Source: CAYQXJ01 sp964421565
GTDB lineage: Bacteria > Planctomycetota > Brocadiia > SM23-32
Direction: 5' to 3'
DNA: 64,000 nt
Assembly (NCBI GenBank): GCA_964421565.1
Contig: CAYQXJ010000006.1
Location: 1-64,000, forward strand
Below are positions 26,149 through 35,260 of this stretch, one piece after another (positions within the stretch are counted from its first letter, which is position 1; each line of letters starts with the position of its first letter). The notes beneath the pieces were generated by a model, which was given only the letters and a program-made list of their open reading frames with translations, was not told the origin of the DNA and ran no database searches. Position numbers and translations under genes: made by a program.

Positions 26149-27294
26149 ATGGCGCTTCGTCTGACCGTCAGGGCGGCAATTCTTGCCGCCCTGTTCTCTT
26201 TGCTGATCGCGCTTGACGCCGCTCTGGTAGCGGCTCAGCCTGCGGGCGAGGCGGCCGCTGCGGCTGCCCCCGCGCTAGTTGCGGTGCGCGCCACCTTCTC
26301 CGCCGAGACGACCAGCGTGCAGATCGAGCCCGGACGGCAGAGCTTCTGCAACACCGGCTTCTTCGTCGACAGCGAAGGTCGCGTACTGACCAGCCTGCTG
26401 GCGGTGGCCGGCTGCCAGAAGGTGCAGGTGGTGACGGTCGGCGGCCGGCGGGCGGAGGCCCGGGTGGCTGCCGTTGACCAGGTGAGTCAACTGGCTCTGC
26501 TGGAGTCCGACCTCTCCGATACTCCCGTGCTGGAACTCGCCGGGCAGGTGCCTGCACCGGGCACCTGGGTGGGCCTGTTGGGCGTGGCGGGGTGCGAGCA
26601 GGTGCAGACCAACCTGCGCGCCGGTACCATCACCGGCCGAGACGGCTCTTTGCGTCTGCACGGCATTGTACATGAGGGGCTGTTGTCCGCCGATATCGAC
26701 GTGCCGGTTGGGTGCGCGGCGGCTCCGTTAGTTAACAGTGACGGGCACCTTGTCGGAGTGGTGCTCGCCGTCCGCCACGGCGAAGAGCGCGGCCGAGAAT
26801 GCTACATATTGCCGTCGGAGGGGTTGCAGCCGGTGCTGGAGCGTCTGCGTCGTGGGCAGTCGCGGCGCCTTGGCTGGCTGGGCATTTGCGTCGCCGACGA
26901 AGCCGGAGAGCGCGAAGGGGCAAGGGTCGCCGCCGTGCTGGAGAGCTCCCCCGCTCATCGCGCCGGCATCCGCCCCGACGACGTGCTGCTGGATGTCGGC
27001 GGAGTGACGATTGAGGAAGCATCGGTGCTCGCCGAGCAGATCGCCTCCGCCGGGCCTCGCTCTTCAGTCCGCATCGGGTTGCTCAGGGAGGGCAGGCTTC
27101 TGGCGGTCAATGTCGACCTTGCACCGCGCCCCTTCCTCATATTCGGCGGATTGCGCCGGCCGGGCGAGCAGAGCGTGAGGCTGAGCGCTCCGCTCCGTTC
27201 GGTGCGCGAACTGCTTGAGGAGAACCGGAGGCTGCAGCGCCGGGTGGAGGAACTCGAAGGTAGCCTGCAGAGGCTGGAACGCTCCAGCCGGTAG
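26149..27294 (+). CDS. Catalytically dead HtrA/DegS-like protein with PDZ domain
   Basis: This 381-residue exported protein has a signal peptide or membrane anchor (about 5-29). A trypsin-like domain (about 41-235), a PDZ domain (about 240-325; VLESSPAHRAGIRPDDVLLD) and a C-terminal coiled coil (about 350-380, LLEENRRLQRRVEELEGSL) follow. The fold aligns with HtrA (GFFVDSEGRVLTS, QLALLE, APLVNSDGHLVGV). All three catalytic residues are replaced: His by Leu84, Asp by Gln114 and Ser by Ala190 (GCAAAPLVN in place of GNSGGPLVN). It cannot be a serine protease. Next to an anti-sigma factor, it may be a pseudoprotease sensor that binds or shields the anti-sigma. Confidence 0.82.
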   Translation: MALRLTVRAAILAALFSLLIALDAALVAAQPAGEAAAAAAPALVAVRATFSAETTSVQIEPGRQSFCNTGFFVDSEGRVLTSLLAVAGCQKVQVVTVGGRRAEARVAAVDQVSQLALLESDLSDTPVLELAGQVPAPGTWVGLLGVAGCEQVQTNLRAGTITGRDGSLRLHGIVHEGLLSADIDVPVGCAAAPLVNSDGHLVGVVLAVRHGEERGRECYILPSEGLQPVLERLRRGQSRRLGWLGICVADEAGEREGARVAAVLESSPAHRAGIRPDDVLLDVGGVTIEEASVLAEQIASAGPRSSVRIGLLREGRLLAVNVDLAPRPFLIFGGLRRPGEQSVRLSAPLRSVRELLEENRRLQRRVEELEGSLQRLERSSR

Positions 27295-27304
27295 CGCTGC
27301 AGCC

Positions 27305-30300
27305 TTACCGCAGCACGGTGCCCGTGGTGATGCCCAGCACGGCCGGCACAGCCCGGCGGGTTTCCTGCCCCAGGCTCACGTCAATGCTTTCTATCTCCAC
27401 GTGCGGGCGCGGATTGCGTACCTGCATGCTGTAGAGCACGCCCTTCTGATGGGTCTCTGCTCTCGGCACGGGTACCGCACTGCTCACCAGGGCGCCCTGC
27501 AACGGCACGGGGTTCTCCTGCAGCCAGTGGTCGATGTGTGCGCCGAGCCGCACCGGCACCTCATGCGTCTGGCCGTCCGCGTAGTGGATCACGTAGCGGA
27601 GTACCTCGGGCAGTTGGTAGGGGCTGCGCCGGCGCTCGTCGTCCCGCAGCGGCCTGGTGACGCGAGCGGTGTGCAGGAAGAAGAGCAGGTCGGCCTTGCG
27701 ATGCACTTCGATGCCCTTGACGGTCTTGGGCATGCCCTGCGGGGCACGGTGGGCGCCCAGCACGATGCAGTCCGCCACGGGAGCGGTGTCGTAGTCCACG
27801 ATGTGATAGAGCACGTCCGCTATCATGCGCTCGCCCACGGGCAGGTTTTTCATGTCCAGTCCCCGCTCGCCGAACCAGCCGGGGCGCTCCTCCGTGCCAC
27901 GCAAGAACTGTGTGCCGTGATGCAGCAGGTTCACCGGCTCGTAGCGCACGTTGACACCGGGCAGCGCCACCGTGGAGGCGGCCGAGCCGACGCCCATGTT
28001 CTGCAGGATCGTGCTGGTCACATTCAGCTTCTTGCCGACGTTCTCCGGGTTCGGCTCGTCCTGCATCCACTTGATCTGGTTCAGGAACACGCCTCCGTCG
28101 CCCCGTGGATAGGCGACCAGGCCGCCCTCGCTGTCCAGGAACACGGCGCCCTGTGGCGGCTGGGGGCGGAGGAACTCAACGTTATCGATGCCGACCAGGC
28201 GCACGTCCGGCCGGTCGGGCCGGCGCACGCGCCACGACTTGATCTGCAACGTGATGCTCTGCTCAACGAGCCGGGGCTGTTCGAAGACGAGCTCGCGCAT
28301 GCCGGCTCCGTCGGGCAGGGTCATGGTAACGGCGCTATCTTCATCTCCGTCGACGATGACGTCCAGATCCTCAATGGTCCAGTAGTTGGCATTGTTCCAT
28401 ACGCGGACACGCTCCACCGTGGCCGGCTTCCAAAAGCGGAAGACCAACGGCTGCGGCCCCTCCTCCGGCAGCCAGATCTGGCGGATATAGCGCCAGTGGT
28501 CGCTGCCGAGCATGCCGTTGACGAAGTTATAGGGGTCATGGTCATTCCGGGTGGGTTCGTATCGCCACAGCGCGTCGGCGTCGGCCTCCGGCGGTATGGT
28601 GAACGGCGCGACGTCGCGCCCGTCGACCACGGCGCTGAACGTGTTGTCGCTGATCCAGATGGTGCTGTGCTGCAGGCGTTCGGGGCTGTAGAGTGCCACG
28701 TCGCGGTTGCCCAGCGTCGCGGCCAGCGGGAACTGCGGATTCTCGAGCGTCACGCGCTCCAGGCGGAAGGGCCTGATCATATGATCGGTGCCCAGCAGGG
28801 CATTGTATTCGTCGATGCCCTCGCGGCCGAGCCCGCACAGCATGATCCAGCCGCCGGCCTCCTGGAATGCCCCTGCCTTCTCCTTCAGCCGGTTCAGTTC
28901 CTTCAGGTTCGCCTGTGTGGCGTGGATGACGGCGACGCGGTATTCGGTGGATTGGAGGGCCGCATCCACCGAGTCCACGGCGCGGTTGAGCATGCCGGTG
29001 GCGTCAATCTTCTCCGCCATCAGTGGATCATCCGGTGCGTAGATGGCAGCCACGCCGGTCGGCGGTGTATAGTCGGCATAGTGCTCTACGAGGTTGCGCA
29101 ACAGCACGTCGGCGGCGGGATCGGTGCCAAGATGTGCGCCGACCCGCAACTGGCAGGCGACGATTACACCCTGCCCGACCGGCATCTGCACCAGCGGCGT
29201 CCAGGGCAGCTTTGGCCCACACTCGGCCAGAATGCGGGCTCCGCCGGCGGGTTTGTCGTAAGGGTTCTTGAACGTGGGGTGACCGCCGGTCCAGTCGATT
29301 AGGTCCAGCTCGCCCAGGTCCCGGAAGACCGGCGTGCCGAGCGCTTTCGGATGAGCGTAGCCACCGTAATGTGTGGTAGCGCGCAAAGGCGTCGGAAGAT
29401 TCGATCCCGCGGCGGGCACTTCCTGCTCCAGCACGATAGCCTGGCCCCCCGCCGCCGCAAATTTCAGCAGTTCGCGGCCGAACGCTTCCTTCGGGCTCAG
29501 GGCATCGGGCCCCACCAGCAGCAGGCCGCCTCTGCCCTCGAGTTTGGCCAGCTCATCGATCGTCTGGAACTCCACGCCCATGCTGCTAAAGTGGTCCTTG
29601 AGCCGGCCCGCCGGGTCGAACAAGGCGATCGGCGCTTCGACATCAATGGCGTCCACGGTCGGCAGCACCGGCACCGGCCGTTCGTCCACGTAGTCGTCGG
29701 CACCCGGCTGGCTGACCTTCAGCTTCAACGTGCCCTCCAGCCGCCGGTCGGTTTCGGGGGCGTTGATCACGAGCGTTTGCTCGCGGCCGAAGCCGGGCTC
29801 TATGCGTATATCGTTCTTGCCTGCCGCGATTCTTCCTCCCTCGGCCTCGTAGCTCCATTCGAAGGTAACCGGTTTGCGGCTGAGCGTGTCGTTCATCACT
29901 TTGAACAGCATTTCGTTGCGTCGGCCGCCGTAGAGCCGGCTTGTCTGCCGTCGGGGGATGACACAGAGGTCGCTGAATATTTTTTCGGCGTCCTCGTAGC
30001 CGTGCAGGTTGTCCCACGGGAACCAGGCCGACACCTCGGCCCAGCGGTAACCGCCGTAGAGCATGCGCAGGTACTTGGCCTTGCCCGCCTTCTCGGCCTC
30101 GGCGCCGCGAAAGGCCCGGTCGCCGATGGTGATGCTGGCAAACTCCAGATGGTTGGCGAAGGCGCTCTCGCCGACCTGCCAGGGCTTCTGGCGCTTCCAC
30201 GGCCAGTGCTCATGTTTGGGAGCGAACTTCTGCAGCGTGTAGGCATTCTCGGGATACCAGTCGTGGCTGCCGCGCGGGTAGTGCGGCCCGTTGATCTCCA

Positions 30301-32449
30301 GTCGCCCCAGCAGGTCGCCCGCGCCACCGACCGTGTAGGGCCGCGTCGGGTCATTGCTGCGAGCCACTTCGATCGCGTCGTTCATCAGGTCGCAGACGCG
30401 GTCCAGGTAGGCGCCGTAAATGTTCATACCCGTGATGTAGACCAGTTCATTCTCCACCTGGTAGAGGATGACCGACGGATGGTTGCGATAGGCGCGGGTG
30501 AGCTGGTCCAGATGGCGGGCGAACCCTTCCCAGACGGGCCAGTTGGGATCGAGCCAGCGCTCCCCGGTGACGGGGTTGGACGTTCTGTTGCCGAGCACGC
30601 GGTTGATGAACATGCCGTCAATCATCGAGCAGAGGCGACCGGCTATGCCGTTGCGGTCGAAGAACTCGAGCCGCTCCTCGCGGCTGCGCAGCACTTTGGA
30701 GATCTTGCGGTTCATGCTGAAGCGCGTGAAGCGGTTGTTCTCCGCTCGGAACTGCTTTAGCCATTCGTCGGTCGACCAGGGCTGCCCTTGCACGCCGACC
30801 CAGTTCCAGAAGTTGCGCCGCACCCCGTTGATGTAGAGGCCCGTGCCCTTGATGCTGATCCAGCGAAAGCCGAACAGCTCCTCCTGCACGTCCAGCGGGG
30901 TGCCGCCCTCGCTGACGGTGGTGCGCAGGCGGTAGAGGTGCGGGTTCGGCTCCGGCCACCAGAGCTTCGGGTCCTGCCATGGCCCGCCGACCGAGATCGT
31001 TCTGGTCTCGCCAGGCGGAACGGTCATCTGCGCGGGCTCGAAGGATTTTTCCACGCTGTCATCGGCATCGTACACGGCCTGGCAACGGACCTCGAACGTG
31101 CGCTCTGCGTCGCCGGCATTTCGCACGGTAACGTCCGCAACGAGCCGATTGTTCCCGTGCCGGTCGAGGCCCGGCTTCACGAACACATCCTCTGTGTAAG
31201 CGTCGCCGACGGCTATGAACGTCACCGGGTTGACGATGCCGTAGTCGACGCCGTTGCCGTCTCCCTTGGTGCTGGGATAGATGGGTTCGACGAAGTAGAC
31301 CCAGTCCTGTCGGCTCCTGGGTCGATTGCGGATCTCGTCCAGTTCATCGGCGCCGCCGTAGTTTTTCACATCCACGGCGTAGTAGGGGCCCTTGATGGCA
31401 ACGGCTACCTCGTTGATCTCGCCCGGGCGCACGTGCTCACTGACGTCAATGTCCCACGGTATCCAGACACTTCGCCGCGACCCTGCGAACTTGCCATTGA
31501 CGAAAACGCTGGCGATCAGGTTTGTCCCGCCGAAGTGGAGCTTGAAGCCGCGCCCCCGGTAGCCGGCCGGCACGTCGACGCGGGTGCGGTAGATGACGCG
31601 ATGGGCGAAGATCGTTTCGTCCTTTTGCCACAGCGACTTCGGCACATCGATCCCCATCCAGCGCAGCGGGTACACGTCGGGTGAGGGCAGTTCGCTGACC
31701 GGGACAAAGGTGTCCGAATCCATGTCGGGGTCGTCGTATCGCGCCACTTGCCACAGGCCGGTCAGTTCCACCCGGCGGCGGGCGGCGGGCTTGGTCGGTT
31801 CTGGCAAGCGGTAGACCTTCTGCGCCGCTGCCCTGTCCTGCTGCGAATCGTATTTCTCTCCAGGCTTCAGGTAACCCTCGGGCACAAAGCGGCCCAGCGT
31901 GAAGGCAAAGCAGTCCAGCATGATGTGCATTTTCTGGTTCGACCCCGGCTCCGTGTAGCGCACCGTCAGGGAGTGTTCGCCGGCGTTCAGGCGCAGGTCT
32001 CCCAGGTGCTGCCAGGAGACGTCGTTCCACTCCTTCAGTTCCATCAGGCTGGTGGTCGGGGCGGTGTTTGAGGCGTGCCGCCACTCGCCATCGTCGATGC
32101 GCCAGTCGAACGGGGCCCGCAGCTGCTGCATCCCTACGCGGGCCCACGCCTGGTAGGTGCCGCTCTCGGGCACGCGCATAGTCCAGCTCAGCCGGTAGCC
32201 CTCGGGCGGCATCTCGTTCTTGTAGGTCTGGGGCTCGATCACGGCGCCGACCAGGCGCCGGCCCGATAGCAGATGGGCACGGTCGAAGCCGGTATAGTGA
32301 TCGAAGTTCACGGACTCGGCCTCTTCGGCCTCGAGCCAGACGTAAGTCTGCGGTTCGGCTGCGCGTGCCGGCTCGGTTGCGGGCCAGGATGCAGCGGCGC
32401 AGGTGAGTGCCAGCACGATGGCGAGGGTTCTACGGATGGTGGACGACAT
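27305..32449 (-). CDS. Secreted multidomain glycoside hydrolase family 2 enzyme
   Basis: This 1714-residue protein starts at the ATG that gives a classical signal peptide (MSSTIRRTLAIVLALTCAAA). A carbohydrate-binding-like beta domain (VWLEAEEAESVNFDHY) comes first. Next is the GH2 sugar-binding domain (about 230-380; FAHRVIYRTRVDVPAGYRG), an Ig-like domain and a TIM barrel with the acid/base Glu in YQVENELVY (about 666) and a likely nucleophile in WQVGESAF (about 760). The 900-residue C-terminal half has a Rossmann/amidotransferase-like domain (LLLVGPDALSPKEAF) and discoidin-like sheets. GH2 members cleave beta-galactosides, glucuronides or mannosides; the substrate here is unknown. It is nearly twice the usual GH2 size. 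The frame stays open to 32767 but without family sequence. Confidence 0.82.
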   Translation of the reverse strand: MSSTIRRTLAIVLALTCAAASWPATEPARAAEPQTYVWLEAEEAESVNFDHYTGFDRAHLLSGRRLVGAVIEPQTYKNEMPPEGYRLSWTMRVPESGTYQAWARVGMQQLRAPFDWRIDDGEWRHASNTAPTTSLMELKEWNDVSWQHLGDLRLNAGEHSLTVRYTEPGSNQKMHIMLDCFAFTLGRFVPEGYLKPGEKYDSQQDRAAAQKVYRLPEPTKPAARRRVELTGLWQVARYDDPDMDSDTFVPVSELPSPDVYPLRWMGIDVPKSLWQKDETIFAHRVIYRTRVDVPAGYRGRGFKLHFGGTNLIASVFVNGKFAGSRRSVWIPWDIDVSEHVRPGEINEVAVAIKGPYYAVDVKNYGGADELDEIRNRPRSRQDWVYFVEPIYPSTKGDGNGVDYGIVNPVTFIAVGDAYTEDVFVKPGLDRHGNNRLVADVTVRNAGDAERTFEVRCQAVYDADDSVEKSFEPAQMTVPPGETRTISVGGPWQDPKLWWPEPNPHLYRLRTTVSEGGTPLDVQEELFGFRWISIKGTGLYINGVRRNFWNWVGVQGQPWSTDEWLKQFRAENNRFTRFSMNRKISKVLRSREERLEFFDRNGIAGRLCSMIDGMFINRVLGNRTSNPVTGERWLDPNWPVWEGFARHLDQLTRAYRNHPSVILYQVENELVYITGMNIYGAYLDRVCDLMNDAIEVARSNDPTRPYTVGGAGDLLGRLEINGPHYPRGSHDWYPENAYTLQKFAPKHEHWPWKRQKPWQVGESAFANHLEFASITIGDRAFRGAEAEKAGKAKYLRMLYGGYRWAEVSAWFPWDNLHGYEDAEKIFSDLCVIPRRQTSRLYGGRRNEMLFKVMNDTLSRKPVTFEWSYEAEGGRIAAGKNDIRIEPGFGREQTLVINAPETDRRLEGTLKLKVSQPGADDYVDERPVPVLPTVDAIDVEAPIALFDPAGRLKDHFSSMGVEFQTIDELAKLEGRGGLLLVGPDALSPKEAFGRELLKFAAAGGQAIVLEQEVPAAGSNLPTPLRATTHYGGYAHPKALGTPVFRDLGELDLIDWTGGHPTFKNPYDKPAGGARILAECGPKLPWTPLVQMPVGQGVIVACQLRVGAHLGTDPAADVLLRNLVEHYADYTPPTGVAAIYAPDDPLMAEKIDATGMLNRAVDSVDAALQSTEYRVAVIHATQANLKELNRLKEKAGAFQEAGGWIMLCGLGREGIDEYNALLGTDHMIRPFRLERVTLENPQFPLAATLGNRDVALYSPERLQHSTIWISDNTFSAVVDGRDVAPFTIPPEADADALWRYEPTRNDHDPYNFVNGMLGSDHWRYIRQIWLPEEGPQPLVFRFWKPATVERVRVWNNANYWTIEDLDVIVDGDEDSAVTMTLPDGAGMRELVFEQPRLVEQSITLQIKSWRVRRPDRPDVRLVGIDNVEFLRPQPPQGAVFLDSEGGLVAYPRGDGGVFLNQIKWMQDEPNPENVGKKLNVTSTILQNMGVGSAASTVALPGVNVRYEPVNLLHHGTQFLRGTEERPGWFGERGLDMKNLPVGERMIADVLYHIVDYDTAPVADCIVLGAHRAPQGMPKTVKGIEVHRKADLLFFLHTARVTRPLRDDERRRSPYQLPEVLRYVIHYADGQTHEVPVRLGAHIDHWLQENPVPLQGALVSSAVPVPRAETHQKGVLYSMQVRNPRPHVEIESIDVSLGQETRRAVPAVLGITTGTVLR

Positions 32450-32827
32450 GGCGGCGCGGCTCCCGGTCTGACGAAACGGGTCTTCACGACATTGTGCGCG
32501 CGCAGGGCGCATGCACACTTCCTCTGTAAGGCCTGGCGGCGAGCCTGTCAAGCCGCTGCCGCGCGGCAAGGGGGCTGAGGAAGGGAACACCACCCCTGAG
32601 TTGGCCGGCAACTGTTCATGCATGGCTAACGGCGGGGGAGCCCGGCGAACAGTCGAGCGTCGGGGCTCAAACAAAGGGTCGACCTCTCCGCGCGCCGCAG
32701 CGTGGGCGAAGACAATACCCGGGCTGTCGGCCCGCAGCGGCCGGTCTGTTTCGGGCATGGGCCCCATACACCATGAACGACACCGCAGGAGGGGACGAGG
32801 TTCAGGGCAATCGCGTCGGCGTGGCGG
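32450..32827. other. Intergenic stretch without a recognisable gene
   Basis: This gap lies between lolD (upstream in transcription) and the GH2 gene, both on the minus strand. It contains a perfect 7-base inverted repeat ACTGTTC/GAACAGT spaced 29 bases apart (32611-32653) and no convincing promoter, RNA or terminator. Confidence 0.45.
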
Positions 32828-33547
32828 TTACCGCACCAGGCGGCCGTCTTCCAACCGGACGACGCGCTCGCCCATGGCGGCCACGCGTTCGTCGTGCGTG
32901 ACCATCACCAGCGTGCAGTTGGTCTCGGCCTGGATGTCGTGGAGCAGCTCCAGGATCTCGGCGCCGGTGTCGGAGTCGAGGTTGCCGGTCGGCTCATCGC
33001 AGAAGAGCACCTCCGGCTCGTTGATGAGGGCGCGGGCGATGGCGACGCGCTGTCGCTCGCCGCCGGATAGCTGCGCAGGGCGGTGTTGAGAGCGTTCGGA
33101 GAGCTTGACGAGGTCGAGCATCCGGGCCGCGCGTTGGCGGGCCTGCCTGCGCGTCGGACGCCAGTTGAGCACGCCCGAAGAGACAAGCGCCGGCAGGGCG
33201 ACGTTCTCCAGCGCGCTGAAGTCCGGCAGCAGGTGGTAGAACTGGAAGACGAAGCCGAACAGCCGGTTGCGCCAGTATGCCTGTTCGGAGGCCGAGAGCC
33301 CGGCCATCGGCCGCCCCCGGTGCAGCACCCGCCCCTGTGTCGGCGTGTCGAGCATGCCCAGCAGATGCAGCAGCGTGCTCTTGCCAGCCCCGCTGGGGCC
33401 GACGATGCTCAGCAGCTCGCCTTCGCGCACCTGCATGCTCACGCCGTGCAGCACGCGCAGGCAGACGCGCCCGATGCGGTAGTCCTTCACCAGCGACTCC
33501 GCGCGCAACAGGGCGCCATCAGCGGGTTCGGGTTGCGGATCACTCAT
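32828..33547 (-). CDS. lolD: LolD-type ABC transporter ATP-binding protein
   Basis: This 239-residue ATPase has Walker A GPSGAGKST, Q-loop FQFYHLLPDFSALENV, signature LSGGERQRVAIARAL, Walker B VLFCDEPTG and switch His in VTHDE. It is closest in pattern to LolD/MacB/FtsE ATPases, which drive lipoprotein release or other mechanotransmission permeases. Such ATPases need an FtsX-like permease (LolC/E), often encoded next to them and, in several phyla, between lysS and lolD. Here the lysS-lolD gap is only 172 bases and contains no permease. A weak hairpin (33673-33692) in the gap may separate the transcripts. Confidence 0.88.
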   Translation of the reverse strand: MSDPQPEPADGALLRAESLVKDYRIGRVCLRVLHGVSMQVREGELLSIVGPSGAGKSTLLHLLGMLDTPTQGRVLHRGRPMAGLSASEQAYWRNRLFGFVFQFYHLLPDFSALENVALPALVSSGVLNWRPTRRQARQRAARMLDLVKLSERSQHRPAQLSGGERQRVAIARALINEPEVLFCDEPTGNLDSDTGAEILELLHDIQAETNCTLVMVTHDERVAAMGERVVRLEDGRLVR

Positions 33548-33719
33548 GCCGGATTCTGCAGTTACTTACGGGGGTTGCCTCAAGAGCCTGTTACCGATGC
33601 CTGCATGCAGGGTGGCCGGCCCGGGCTCGCTCGGCGGCCGAGCTCGACTTCCAGCAGCCTACCAGAATCTCGCGCACCTCGCGACTGGTGCGACGGTCCC
33701 CTTACCAATGCCGCTTGCG

Positions 33720-35153
33720 TCACTGCGGGCGTAGCAGGGGGAAGAGGATGACCTCGCGGATGCTCGGGTTGTCGGTCAGCGCCATGACAAGGCGATCGAT
33801 GCCCAGCCCCATGCCACCGGCCGGGGGCATGCCGTAAGCCATGGCGCGCAGGAAGTCCTCGTCGATGCGTTCGCGTTCGTCCTCGTGCCCCACTTGCTCC
33901 AGAAAGCGGACCTCCTGCTCCTGGGGATCGTTCAGCTCGCTGTAGGCGGGGGCGATCTCCATGCCAGCGATGTAGAGTTCGAAGCGTTGAGCCAGTCCGT
34001 CATCTTCGGGATCGGCCTTTGCCAGGGGGCTGATGCTCTTCGGGTAGTGGGTTACGAAGGTCGGGTTGATCAGGTGGTCCTCAACGGTCCTTTCGAAGAT
34101 GTGGTAGGCCAGGTAGTCGGGATGCTCGTGGCCGGCGCCTTCGACTCCGGATTCACCAGCGCGCTTACGGATGGCTGCCTCGTCGCCGCGCTGCAGGCCG
34201 GTGTGCTCCGTCAGCAGGTCCCAGAACTGTCGTCGCGGCCAGGGCGGCTGGTAGTCCACGTCGTGTTGGCCGAACGGCAGCGTCAGCCCTCCGCAGACCT
34301 GACCGGCCACATGGACCACGAGCTGCTCCGTTAGTTCCATCATCGTCTCGTAGTCGCCGTAGGCCTCGTACGCCTCCAGCATCGTGAACTCGGGGTTGTG
34401 CTGAGCGCTGATGCCTTCGTTGCGGAAGTTGCGGTTGACCTCGAACACCCTTTGCATGCCACCGACGAGCAGGCGCTTGAGGTAGAGTTCCGGGGCGATG
34501 CGCAGGTAGAGGTCGATGTCGAGCGCGTTATGGTAGGTGTGAAAGGGACGGGCTGCCGCACCGCCGGGGACGATCTGCATCATGGGGGTTTCTACCTCGA
34601 TGAAGCCCCGTTCCTGCATGAACTCGCGTATTGCGCGCACGATGCGGCTGCGGGTCAGGAACACTTGCGTCACTTCTTCGTTGGCAAACAGGTCGACGCA
34701 GCGGCGGCGGTAGCGTAGCTCCTGGTCGCGCAGGCCGTGCCACTTCTCCGGAGGGCTGAGCAGAGCCTTGGCGAGCACAGCGAACTCGTCGACGAAGATG
34801 GTGATCTCGCCCGTGCGCGTGCGGGTCAGCTCGCCGTGGACGCCGACGATGTCACCCGGCTCGAGCTGTTCGTGCACCGCGAACTCCTCGTCGCCGAGCC
34901 GGTTGAGTTGGAAGAATGCCTGTATGCTGCCCGTCCAGTCCTTTATGTCCATGAACGTTGCCTTGCCCATGGCGCGCAGGTTGGTGATGCGGCCTGCCGC
35001 GCAGACGGCTTCTCCCTGGCGTTCCTCGAACTGCTCGACCAGTGCGCCGATGGGCTCGGCATCGGGGTAGCGGCCCCCGTAGGGTTCTCTGCCCAGCCGA
35101 CGGAGCGCGTTCAGCTTGGCGAGTCGGAAGTCCTCCGGTTCGATGATGGGCAC
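33720..35153 (-). CDS. lysS: Lysyl-tRNA synthetase, class II
   Basis: This 477-residue enzyme charges tRNA-Lys. An N-terminal OB-fold anticodon domain (AAGRITNLRAMGKATFMDI) leads into the class II core: motif 1 near IEVETPMMQ, motif 2 FEVNRNFRNEGIS and HNPEFTMLE, and motif 3 GMGLGIDRLVM. The lysine-pocket segment ELYIAGMEIAPAYSELNDP is typical. Length is slightly below E. coli LysS (505). The ATG start fits the family. It lies upstream of lolD on the same strand. Confidence 0.96.
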   Translation of the reverse strand: MPIIEPEDFRLAKLNALRRLGREPYGGRYPDAEPIGALVEQFEERQGEAVCAAGRITNLRAMGKATFMDIKDWTGSIQAFFQLNRLGDEEFAVHEQLEPGDIVGVHGELTRTRTGEITIFVDEFAVLAKALLSPPEKWHGLRDQELRYRRRCVDLFANEEVTQVFLTRSRIVRAIREFMQERGFIEVETPMMQIVPGGAAARPFHTYHNALDIDLYLRIAPELYLKRLLVGGMQRVFEVNRNFRNEGISAQHNPEFTMLEAYEAYGDYETMMELTEQLVVHVAGQVCGGLTLPFGQHDVDYQPPWPRRQFWDLLTEHTGLQRGDEAAIRKRAGESGVEGAGHEHPDYLAYHIFERTVEDHLINPTFVTHYPKSISPLAKADPEDDGLAQRFELYIAGMEIAPAYSELNDPQEQEVRFLEQVGHEDERERIDEDFLRAMAYGMPPAGGMGLGIDRLVMALTDNPSIREVILFPLLRPQ

Positions 35154-35260
35154 GCTTGCCTCCCGGTCAGGGTTGCATCGGGCGGGCGCACGCCGAAAGC
35201 GGGCGGCGCGCGAGAGGGCCGATTATAGCTGCCTCAGAGCGTTTGGGCAAGGCCATCGCA

